Part shown: piece by piece, positions 54,421 through 64,000 of the stretch
How positions within the stretch are numbered: position 1 is the stretch's first letter
Layout: every line of letters begins with the position of its first letter
Assembly: GCA_947179485.1 (NCBI GenBank)
Contig: OX359250.1
Coordinates: 13,498,539 to 13,562,538 of the forward strand
Source of the DNA: Allacma fusca
Taxonomy: Eukaryota > Arthropoda > Collembola > Symphypleona > Sminthuridae
Direction: 5' to 3'
DNA length: 64,000 nucleotides
Translations under genes and position numbers: made by a program
The notes under the pieces: model-generated
Told to the model about the DNA's origin: nothing
Seen by the model: only the letters and a program-made list of their open reading frames with translations
Database searches by the model: none

Positions 54421-54759
54421 CTACGTGGATTTTGGTCCTGATTCGTAATCTCCAGAAATAGATTGAAGTATTCGCTGACGAGCTTTCATATTTTCATAAC
54501 GATTCTGAACAACTTGATTCTTGGCTAGCACAAATCCGAAAACTCCTAGTAATGAAACTACGACCCTGTCAAATCAAATGAAATCAAAAAAATTACATCC
54601 ACTTCATAAAATTTACCTCCATCACCACACATAATTAATCTTCACCACACTCATTCAAGACAATCGAAAATAAAAAATGTTTCATTTTTAAAATCTCAAA
54701 ACTTACACTCCAACATTTGTTTTTCCAATTCGACTTAATTTGATCGAGGTAACCTTCAT
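54421..54759 (-). CDS. Two-exon membrane microprotein, 65 aa
   Basis: Exons 54759-54707 and 54565-54421 join in phase (53 + 145 nt) with a consensus donor (gtaagt) and an acceptor ending gacag. The product begins MKVTSIKLSRIGKTNVG, has a hydrophobic segment of about 16 residues (VVVSLLGVFGFVLA) split across the intron, and continues with a polar tail containing NRYENMKARQRILQSISGDY. A basic N terminus, a single helix and a charged C-terminal tail suggest a mitochondrial inner-membrane or ER microprotein, possibly an assembly factor. I do not recognise the family. Precise splicing through a conserved-looking frame makes a real gene likely. It lies 91 bases upstream of TIMM10 on the same strand, so the two might be transcribed together. 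Confidence 0.6.
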
Positions 54760-56536
54760 CAGTAATCAGTACAATTTACTTCGAAACTCAAAATCACATC
54801 GGATGCCCAACTTATATCTTCATGGATTGCCTCCCCGACCCAAGGGTGATTCTGATTCCTCTCGAAACCTGTCACATTATTTTAAAAAAAAACAAATTAA
54901 CATGAATTGTTTCACCTTTCTAATCTGCAAACAGTCAACATCACATTTCAATACTTGCTACACAACTACTATTAAACAATACTATTATGATAATAGTCTC
55001 ACACAAATTTAGAAAATTCGAGGTATCCAATTTAATCCATTCTTGAATCCATGATCATCAAATCATCTATTCTTACAATTACGAATACCATAGTTACCAA
55101 TCCGGCATCTCATAGAGCTTTCTTTTATACATTCAACATTACAATACGAACATTACGGGAATACACGGATATATTTTTAGGCTTCAAACTGCTAACGGGT
55201 GATGCAATGGAGCAAAATTTCAGACGAATCCTTATAATTACTAAAATATTTATTTGAATGTTTCTTAATCCTAAAATAAATGTATACTTGTCTTACCTTT
55301 TATTTAACTGATAGAAATGTTTATGATCGAGCACTAGTTCGATATGATTTAACACAAAATTTAATAAGACTGAAAGAAACGTGGACGACTAGTTTGCATC
55401 TCTATCGTAATGAAGTGCTGTATACGGATTTTTTTTATTATGCTGGGAAACGGGATGAGCATGAGCTGAGCTTGAGCCACATGGAGAGGTATGCATGTAT
55501 GTATGTACGTGTTATACATACGGAACGGAGCACCAGCACCAGCACGAGGAATTACAGTAGGAGCAATCCTATTGCTACCGATACCGATCTGCTCTTGCTC
55601 CAATGTCCAATAGCTCTCCTATAGACTATAGACTCCTTTTCACATGAATGAAGGAACTCAACGGTGTTCTTGTACTGTTTAAAGAGTAGAAGTGGATGCA
55701 ACATATAGCCGCATGCGATTTCGATGGCGAATGAATTTATAGTCTGCATTCAAAGGTAAAGGTTCTTCCGCGAGACATGCGTTTCTCGACTCACGCTTGA
55801 AATAGTCTGCATCTCGGTTAGAATTTCATAAGCAATGTAATTTAATTAATCTAAAATAATAATTATGATTAAATACTTAATTGTAATTTTTATTGCATAC
55901 TCGCATTTGATGGGATGTAATTTAAAGGTAATTTAATAGGTTGTAGGGTACTTAGCAGCTCGTTAAGAAGGAACAAAATTTGTGGACTTATGATTAACTG
56001 TAGTGTAAAAAAGTTTTGGAAATTGTCTTGGTACATTCACTCCTTACTTGAAATGGAAGTTTATTTCATAAAAATTACCAATGAATAACATACATTTACA
56101 GGATATAGCATTGTAACAAAACTGACAAACGGTCTCTCACCCTCACATAATAATTACATCTGTCTACCTAAACTTCAGCATACTCTGTGGATGCTTATAG
56201 TCAAAGTTTGAACTCACAGAAGAATAAGCATTATTCATATTTTGAAAAAAGTCTAAAACTGTCATAACCTAGTGCAGAGGAATACTTCGGAGGGGAGAAC
56301 TGAGTGAGCTAATTGTGTCTATGATGAAAACAGAAGATATAGAATATGTTCAAATGAAGGAAGATTCAGAAATTTTGTGATGATCTATGACTACCTATAA
56401 TTTACGTTCCCTATGTACAAAATTGTTCCATCCGAATTGAAGGACCACCAAAAGCAAAGGTATAAGACAGGATGAAATCAGCCAAAAGTTTTGTTTGTCC
56501 TTAACGAAGTTAAGGTTAGTGTAGCAGTCAAGTCTG
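54760..56536. other. Intergenic, 1.8 kb
   Basis: AT-rich sequence with no supported gene. A 114-codon plus-strand frame at 55280-55624 and its minus-strand shadow have low-complexity ends (STSTSTR) and no domain. A minus-strand AATAAA at 56060-56065 may end the U2AF transcript. Confidence 0.45.
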
Positions 56537-57730
56537 CTAATGTCTGCCTCGCTCCCGGGATCGTGTGCGGTCTCGCCGGCGTTTGGGCTCCCGCTCTCTG
56601 GAACGGGATCGCCGTCTTGAACCACGGTCCTTATTGGGTGATGCTGACCGGCTTTTCCTTCCCCGTCTTCGACTGTATAGGTATCGACGGAGCTCTCGGG
56701 AGATTGGTTTCAAGTGCATGAAATTACAAAATCCGGATCTGGTACACTCTCCCACCTCATACTGCCGGCAACATGCTTCTCGGAAATCAGTAACCGGACT
56801 CAGCTCCGCATAAATAGGACGACCACCAAACCATCGGTTGTTCAAATCATTAACTGCCTTTTCTGCATCTTCCTCTCGCCGGAACTAAGAATTAAATCCA
56901 AACTCCAATAACAATGCAAAAAAACCCAAATCTAAAACAAGTTTCCCAGTACGGATCCATACTTACCTTTATGTATACATTTCCCACAAGATGGTCGCCC
57001 AAATTATCGCAAACATTCATTTCCTCGATTTCCCCGTACTACAACAACAAATCAAAGAAAGCAAAACAATATATTTTACCCACACGCCAAGAACAATCCA
57101 CCATCCACATAAATATCAAGCACATGAATACACTCCCAATTCCCTTTACCTTGTCTTCACATTCCACGAACACATCCTCAAAGAAATTATCATAATGTTC
57201 TTGCATTTCTTCATCGCTAACGTGGTTCATCTGAAAAACTATCCACAAAAAAATACACACCCTGTCAACCTCTCTATACCAAATCCCACCAGAATATATA
57301 ACACCATTAAATACACAATTACTGTACAAACTAATATCACAAAAAAAGACCATCAAGAGCCAACTCCTCACCATCAGCTGTTTTAGTGGAATTCTGTGGA
57401 TTGACGTATAGATTTTGTAGTACAATCGTTTGACTAAAAGTAGGCTTATTATGGATCCGAGAACACCGATCCCCATGTCGGCACGCTCCAATTTTGAAGT
57501 AAAATGAGCAATTTACCCTGAAAAAGAAACAAACCCTCCAGAATTACAACCCAGCACAATTCATCCCATTCAAATATTAATTTCCATATCCCCAACCCAA
57601 AGCCTCTATCATCTCAAATTATTGCTGACTCTCCAGGAATTATCAAACTATCCCACACACATGCACAAACACACATTCCAACTTACTTGTCCTTTTCGGT
57701 TCCGAAAATTGAAGCCAAATACTCCGCCAT
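56537..57730 (-). CDS. U2AF1: Splicing factor U2AF small subunit (U2AF35/U2af38)
   Basis: Five exons, 57730-57687, 57517-57372, 57238-57150, 57038-56967 and 56884-56537, join in phase to 232 aa. The N terminus [15 protein letters not shown] and first CCCH zinc finger (C18, C27, C33, H37) are those of the U2AF small subunit. A U2AF-homology RRM follows, with [18 protein letters not shown], and the invariant NRWF motif. A second zinc finger ([10 protein letters not shown]...CNFMH) comes next, then an Arg/Ser-rich tail from about residue 188. It recognises the AG of the 3' splice site in a heterodimer with the large U2AF subunit, in the nucleus. The tail lacks the Gly run found in vertebrates. 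Exon 3 begins with an unusual VFQMN, fixed by phase and acceptor, where relatives have a shorter, different sequence. Confidence 0.96.
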
Positions 57731-57904
57731 CTCGTCTAAATTCAAGTAATGTGATGACTTTTAGAAATAATATTCCGGGAATGGAATTCCTGGAATCCAA
57801 ATCCACCCTTGTGCTTAGTTTTTTCACTGTCAACAAACTAACAAAATTCAATAATCCAAAAGTGTAACTCCGAGTCAAACAACATGAATGTGACGAGCAC
57901 AGAA

Positions 57905-58215
57905 TCACTCAGTATGTACACGCTGAGGAGCGAGCTTTTTGCTTATGCCTCCTAAAGCCGCTTTTTGAATGGGACCTCTGGGCTGAAGGATGAATCCTGC
58001 CCCAACTAGCGTACTTTCGAATAGTCGCGGGACGCACGAGCTCCAACACCATAAGTGACAGTGCTATAGCACCCGCGCCGCCCAGCTCCACTAGCACGCC
58101 TGACACTAGTATTAACGGGCTGGGAGTGGGAGTCGCAACCTTAGACAGGCACCAGCCCTCGTAGGAGCCGGACGTTGCGCTCGCGAGGCGAGTAGCAGCG
58201 TTCCCCAAACAGGAC
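57905..58215. other. GC-rich block of unknown nature
   Basis: About 300 bases that are far more GC-rich than their surroundings. On the minus strand a 99-codon open frame spans the block, but it has no ATG at its start (its first in-frame ATG is internal), so coding status is weak. The plus strand can form local hairpins such as GGGCtgaaGGATgaATCCtGCCC. The block lies just upstream of U2AF1. Options are a CpG-type promoter block, a structured non-coding RNA or an old short interspersed element. I could not match it to SRP, RNase P, RNase MRP, 7SK or the U snRNAs from memory. Confidence 0.35.
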
Positions 58216-59565
58216 TATAGCTATAACTACTTATACGAGCTCGAACTATATCTATGCTTACCATTGGCTAAGATTTAAATTAATTTTTTCCAGTAATTAA
58301 ACTCTTTGTTGTGATACTAGTCATATATTTTTTTTTAAATTGCAAGAACTGTAATAGGTTTTAATATATTCTAAGTAGTATTTTAAAGACCCTTATATTG
58401 CCGTCTACTCCGTTGGGCTTTTGAAAGGACAGGCTGATGTAGTCCTGCCTCTTAGCGGCTGTACATTGAATGGATTGCTCTCCGATGACATGTGGCTATG
58501 GATGAAGGGGATAGCGGATAGAGATCACAAGGCACTACTAATTCAGATCAAAAAATGCCCGAAGCCCTTGAACTGTCACAAGACGCGGGGGAAAAAGAGA
58601 TGCGGACAAAGATGAGGGCTCCATGATTTTGCCAATTTTTTTATGGGCGAAATGGCATTCATAAAAATAATTATTCCTGAGCGTTGTGTTTACTGTAAAA
58701 TTCATAGGGATTCCCTTTAGTCTATAATAGAATCTTCGGAAGTCCAAAATTTGGGTCTTACAAACAATTATTAGGAACGGAAAATATTTTTACCCCTCAA
58801 TTTTAAACAGTCATTTTAAGCTCAGTCTTGACATCGCCCTGAAAAGCCAATAAAATTTTATAAAAACCAGCTCAAATAGATACACATTTCCCAAAGTGGT
58901 TTAGTACGCAAGTTGTACTTTTATAATAATTGGCCCTGACTTTTTAATTTTATGAATCGTTTTAAAAATATTCCAGTCGGGTGTATTTTTTTGCATTTTA
59001 GAATTGAAAAGATCCGGTTACATAATTACTGAATTGAGGTCTCGTAGGTGTCAATAATGTAACACAAGGTTTGATTGACGTAAAAACCATTGTTCCTATA
59101 ATTTTTATAATAATTTTGACATTTGACTCTCCTACTGTCAAAGTTTTCCACATGAGCTCATGATATGAAATAAAGAATCCGCATAAAATATGAGACAAAC
59201 TCAGTGCCTTGAAATATTTTGTAAGGGAATACAACGGGGTCTTGCCAGGGTAGGGGTAAATATAATAACAGTATTATTACAGCCAAACCCGAAAATATTG
59301 GGGTTTTGACTAGATAGATTATTGGTAGCGGACGCAACAATAACGTCAAGATCAATTGAAGGAGTTTAAATGATTAAATTAATTAAAAATAGTGAGCATT
59401 TTATTTAGAGTAAGCCGGAAAGCTAGAGGTATTTAATGTATTGTCACATGAAGGAAATATTATTAAATACCCGGCAAGATGAGGTAAACTTCACGTTTTA
59501 TTTAAGAAAAGTTTAAAAAGTAGGTAGTTTGATTTTTTTTTCCATAGAGAGACACTTGATGAATT
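58216..59565. other. Intergenic, AT-rich
   Basis: No supported gene. A 64-codon frame at 58421-58615 (+) has no recognisable features. A minus-strand AATAAA at 59497-59502, 64 bases past the PI-PLC X stop, is a good polyadenylation signal for that gene. Confidence 0.45.
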
Positions 59566-61317
59566 TTAGCATGTAATGCCGGAATTGCGATTGACTTTGA
59601 TACATGTTTGGATTAGATCATTTCCAAAGTAGTAGTCTGTAGATACAATATTAGACTTGGAGTACCACTGGGGCGTCTTGTACCACACGTTGAGAGGCTT
59701 ATTTACATCCGCAGCCATGTTCCGGAGACCGTAATTAGGTCGAGTAATTATATCCCCGGCGGCGGGTGAAAGTTCCGCCATTGCGGACCAAAAGCGGTTG
59801 GTACATCCGAACTCGGAAATAGCTGTTGGCAAATAATCTAGTAATTTCTCGACGGTGTTCTTGTCGCCCCAACCCTGGATAGAGGACAACAATATTATAC
59901 GAAGAAATTCTTGAATACTTTTTTGAAAATTGAATAATTACTTTTAGAAAAAATTACAATTACACGAATGGTACTTCATTTTAAAACAAAGCAGGATCGA
60001 GGGGTTTGAAATTCATAAGAGAACACATAAAAATATTCCTGATATTGCGACTATCTTTTGTCACAAGTTGTAGGATGAGTAGGTGCTAAATAATTATATT
60101 ACAGATTTTTGACTAGAAACTTACATGCTGAAGAGGTGACCAAAGTAGATTACGTTTTGTGTAGAAATCGTCATTGTAAGTCAAAACCACGTATTTTTTG
60201 GCATTCAGCAATTGATTGAGAGTGGCGTCAATTGTAAGAGATCTAGGGGCTAGGACGTCTCCTAAATGCTCTAGCAAAAAGTCGTAGAGTTTTTCATGGA
60301 TACTTTCACTGGTGAATCCTTGGGGAAAGCGGTGGAAGTCCATGAAGACCACTTCTTTGAATTCCGTGACAAATTTTAACACGTCTTGTAATAAATTTTT
60401 AAGCTCTCGGATTTTTACCAAATCATGGTTCACCCAGAACTCTTCCCCCGTACTTGATGGGTAATGACCAACTCGGACGTCCAGGTAGCGCACCCCAGAA
60501 ACAAGCTGATTATAAATATGTTCTTCTTGTCTGTGCATGTACAAAATTACGAATAAGATGTAGTCTATGGATTGAAGTTAAAAGTAATTACTAAAATATA
60601 AAAGTAGCTCAAAATATTACGTGTATGTAAATCTAGCAAGGATCCCATCCGAAGCGAAAGATCCATCGTAAACAATCCAAGCTCCAGCGTCGTGTGTTCC
60701 TGGAATCATTAACTTGCGCAAAGGCTTGTTCCCGATTATGTCTCTAATATCGTTCATCCAGGTGGGGTACAGTCTTAAGCAGTTTGATTTGTAAGGACGG
60801 GTATCTCCAGACCGGAAGTACCCCATCCAAGCTAAACAAAATTCTTGCCTAACACTTGTAAAATTCAGAACTTCCAAGCGAAAGTTTGTTTTCACGTAGC
60901 CAGTGGACTCTCCCACGGTATGGGAAGATAATGGTGAGGATGGATCTTGCTCAGGATCATGGTCAAATAATTTCACTGAATGGCCAGCATAATTCGGGTA
61001 GTCAAAATTCACCCAATTCAGTTCTAACTCCCTTCCAAAAATTTGACCCGAGGACTTGTCCACGGAAGCCACTTCATTTAAGGTTACAAAGACGTGAGCG
61101 TCATCAAACAGTCCTGGAAGTAAAATAATGTTAAGTAATGTATTTTTTATATAAAAGAAAAATATTCATTACAATCAAAAATAATAGCGTAGTCTCAAAT
61201 GAAAAAAGAATTATTACCTGTCGGTGTTAATCCCCTTCCTTGTGTTGTAAGAATTGGTGCAAGTCCTTGAAAAAGGAAAAGAAGAACGAATGGAGCAAAA
61301 ATACTAAAGTTGGACAT
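59566..61317 (-). CDS. Secreted PI-PLC X domain-containing protein
   Basis: Four exons, 61317-61218, 61113-60621, 60530-60125 and 59874-59566, join in phase to 435 aa. The first exon encodes a signal peptide (APFVLLFLFQGLAPIL). An N-terminal beta-rich region of about 140 residues precedes the X domain. The X domain opens with KLMIPGTHDAGAW (catalytic-type His174), then YLDVRVG and a second His in WVNHDLVK (His233), followed by FKEVVFMDFHRFPQGF. These match the arthropod PLCXD-type family. Unlike classical PI-PLCs there is no Y, C2 or PH domain. The product is predicted to enter the secretory pathway. Substrate and activity are not proven for most of these proteins. No symbol is given because one-to-one orthology is unclear. 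Confidence 0.92.
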
Positions 61318-64000
61318 TCTGAAGGAAACCTGGCTTCTGAGTGTTTCTCAAAAGTTGACAAATGTCAGCCAGCAAGTCACTATACTGAAAAAGGTTATGG
61401 AAATTTAAACTATTTAAGACCATGATGCCTGAAATATTTTCCTTTATCATCGTGTCAATTACTCTATTTTGTATGTATTCCAGCTCGGGATTAACCTCTT
61501 CAATTTTTTTGCGTAGATTTCTGGGCTTGCATATTTTTATTGAATGTTTGTAGAGCATTGTAGGTGGTTTGAAATTCTTGTATGCTTTCGGTAATCCTAT
61601 TATTTTATAAGTCACTTGAGATGGGGTATGCACGGGAATAAAAAGCCGGTTAAATCCCTTTATCAGGAGGAAAATATCTTTTTGCGAAATAGCAGCATTA
61701 CATAGCAGCCCGAGTGCTAGTCATACTTTAGAACGTAATCCGAAATATTATTTCAGCGATTTTGTCTTATTTTAATCCCCCTGTTGGAATTTGATTGATT
61801 GAAGCTTACTGTAATTTACGCTTTACCTTTAATCATCTGTAGCGCTCACGAGAAGCTCATTCTTCACTTTCACCACCAAACCTGCCCTGTATTAGCCTTG
61901 AGGATGGCTATCTCTGCACATATTTACAGACAAAGCACTTGTCGTCTATCATCCCGAACGAAATTTGGCTTTTGAAACTGTCTATTAAATACTGACTGCA
62001 ATGAAATTCATATTTGATTTAGGGTTCGGAGAGTAAACTAATAATGTGCATAATTAAATGTTTTTACTGAGGCTGAATTTAATGTAATGTTGCAATGTTA
62101 TAATAATAATTATTCAAACTGCCACATGCGGTTATTTATAATTGTCTTTATCTACATTGTCTTTATTCGGTTCATAAAGTATCTACACATTGCTGTGAGA
62201 AGGTCACAACATAGAATTAAAGTTGTGTGTTAAAAATGTGCACATTACTGCGTTTTTGAAGATAATTGTATGAATCCCGTGCCAAATGTTTAAAGTGGCC
62301 ACTCAATGAGAACTTTTAGCTTTTCCTATTCAAATTCAATAAACTAGGTTCTTTATTTGAGCGAACACACTTATTGTAAATCTTGCGCTTACATAAACAA
62401 TATAATTACATAAATCTCTTGAAAAACAAGGAGGTATTCTAAATGAATACCAATAATAATAAAAGTGTGTGCTATCAGTTCTCTGGTAGAAGAAAGTTTG
62501 ACGAGTTATTTTTGAGTGCTCCAGCTTCCTTCACCGTAGATTGTAGTGTATTCTTTCTCTTCAAATATTCAAGCAGTTCAAAAATATTTTTTTGGTTTCC
62601 GAAAGCTGAGGACATCTTGTTCAAAGATGATCGGGGTAATGGTGCAAACATAAAAAGGCCTCCTGGTTTTATATATCTTGAAAAATGTTTTGACAGCCTT
62701 CCCAGATATACTTCCTGAGAATAATAATAGTTCAATCTGTTAAAAATCAAGCGTCCATGGTTGATTTATTTCCACTTTCCAATTTTCCTTTATTTCCAAT
62801 TAGTTTTACGTATAATATTCTCGACAATATGTACACAAGGGTGCCAAGAAATATTTCAACACCCCCAGTCTATTTCTGGAATCGTTCTTATGGTTACAAA
62901 AATTAAATTCCCGTGTTTTAGGAAATCTTCTTCCAGATATTTTAACAATGGTTTTAGCCACCTTGCAAAAAACCAGGACAAAGGTCAAGGAAATGCAGCA
63001 AAGTCATAAGTAATTTATTGGGGGAAACAAAAATGTTTTCCAACAAGTACAACATGAGACCCCGTGCCGCTGAATTGTTTATAGGCACAGAAGGTAAAAT
63101 TGTGAAGCAATAACGTTCACCATGAAAATGGTAAACCAGTTTCATAAATCCAAATGTAAAAAAAAATATAGGAAAAATATTTATCAAAGCGCGTTTAGGC
63201 ATGAGGGGGAAGGGTCAATTCTAGACGAATCCTTGACGGAAAAAAAGTGGAAATGGTTGAACAATAAATTGATACTATTGATAGTAACGATTATCCTGCC
63301 AAAATATTTACTATGAATAGGAAATTTCAATCTAATTGAATAAAATCTGTAGGAAATACAATGCAGTATATTGCCTTAAAATGAGCTATTTACAATTTTC
63401 AAGTCCAAAGTTATGCAGCTTTTCGAATGGTTCTCGAAATTAGTTTATTTCGAAATTTTGAGCTCTAATCAACAGTAATTTGAATTTTTTAAATTTAAAA
63501 ACTTGCCGAAAAAAATTGCGAGTATTTACGGTAGATAAATGGTCAATTTTGAATACTCCTACAAAATTTTGACTACGATTTTGAAATTTTGCTTAGAATG
63601 ATTTTAATTTAGAGCAATTCAATAGCTTTTTAATGAGGTATGTATGACCGAGATACCTATACCACAATACATGTTTGCAGTTACCTCTTAAAGCTTATTA
63701 ATACTTTTTAATTTATTTATTTTCTTCACGAATCTTTGTAATTAATGCACTAATGAGCGGGTTATCAGTTAGTTATAAATGCAGCTTGCGTTAAAGCTTT
63801 AAATATTTTAAACCACCATGTGTTTGAAAATAGGGCTATGTATCATCACTCGAATGTTCTATATACAAGCATGTACAATCAAGAGAGATACATAATTTCC
63901 AATGAAAAACCTCAAAAAGAGGTGAAATACTTCTTACCTATTTTATATACATCCTAGAATTTTTTAAGTGCCTATCCTTTAATTCCCATTGTTCCTAAAA
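61318..64000. other. Downstream spacer, no supported gene
   Basis: AT-rich sequence upstream of the PI-PLC X gene running to the window end. Open frames at 61304-61633 (-) and at 62443-62750 (both strands) show no domain I recognise. They may be relics of repeats or exons of genes outside the window. Confidence 0.4.

Noticed and set aside
55280-55624. 114-codon plus-strand frame
   Set aside because: No recognisable domain, a low-complexity STSTSTR tail, an opposing frame on the other strand, and no splice context.
57909-58208. 99-codon minus-strand frame as a membrane protein gene
   Set aside because: There is no ATG at its start, and GC-richness alone explains the lack of stops. It is kept only as an unexplained GC-rich block.
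57905-58215. SRP, RNase P, RNase MRP or 7SK RNA gene
   Set aside because: None of the conserved core motifs I know for these RNAs is present on either strand.
61304-61633. 109-codon minus-strand frame upstream of the PI-PLC X gene
   Set aside because: It overlaps the start of the PI-PLC X gene in another frame, and I recognise no family. It could be a repeat relic.

Overview
This is eukaryotic, AT-rich DNA with introns (GT/AG boundaries throughout), from an invertebrate. The gene set (a logjam/TMED6-type p24 protein, U2af38, a secreted PI-PLC X protein), the compact introns and the abundant (CA)n, (CT)n and (ACAT)n repeats point to an arthropod. A copepod crustacean of the sea-louse type is my best guess, but that is inference, not proof.

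Layout. 1-28.77 kb has no recognisable coding sequence and many microsatellites. 28.77-36.22 kb (+) is a complete seven-coding-exon gene for a leucine-rich-repeat / fibronectin III single-pass membrane protein of 1136 aa. 36.53-38.61 kb (-) holds the N-terminal half of the Rab3 GTPase-activating protein catalytic subunit (RAB3GAP1). It ends at a good splice donor, and the C-terminal half is not visible anywhere in the window. 39.66-40.17 kb has two very small ORFs pointing away from each other, possibly sharing a promoter. 40.19-41.49 kb is a foldback-type transposable element with a 9-bp target duplication. 42.14-49.88 kb (+) is a full ABCB-type P-glycoprotein (19 coding exons, 1268 aa) with a 173-bp hAT-like MITE in one intron. 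51.78-52.79 kb (+) is a p24/TMED cargo receptor. 54.06-54.76 kb (-) carries TIMM10 and, 91 bp upstream of it, an unannotated-looking 65-aa membrane microprotein. 56.54-57.73 kb (-) is the small U2AF splicing subunit. 57.9-58.2 kb is an odd GC-rich block. 59.57-61.32 kb (-) is a secreted PI-PLC X-domain protein. The last 2.7 kb is mostly featureless.

The genes are ordinary housekeeping and signalling genes with no shared pathway, although two deal with vesicle traffic (RAB3GAP1 and TMED). I built the exon models by hand from splice sites and reading phase. The phases close correctly for every multi-exon gene described, which is the main support for the models. I did not find a clearly new biological system. 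The most unusual items are the truncated RAB3GAP1, the two mobile elements with intact target duplications, and the microproteins.
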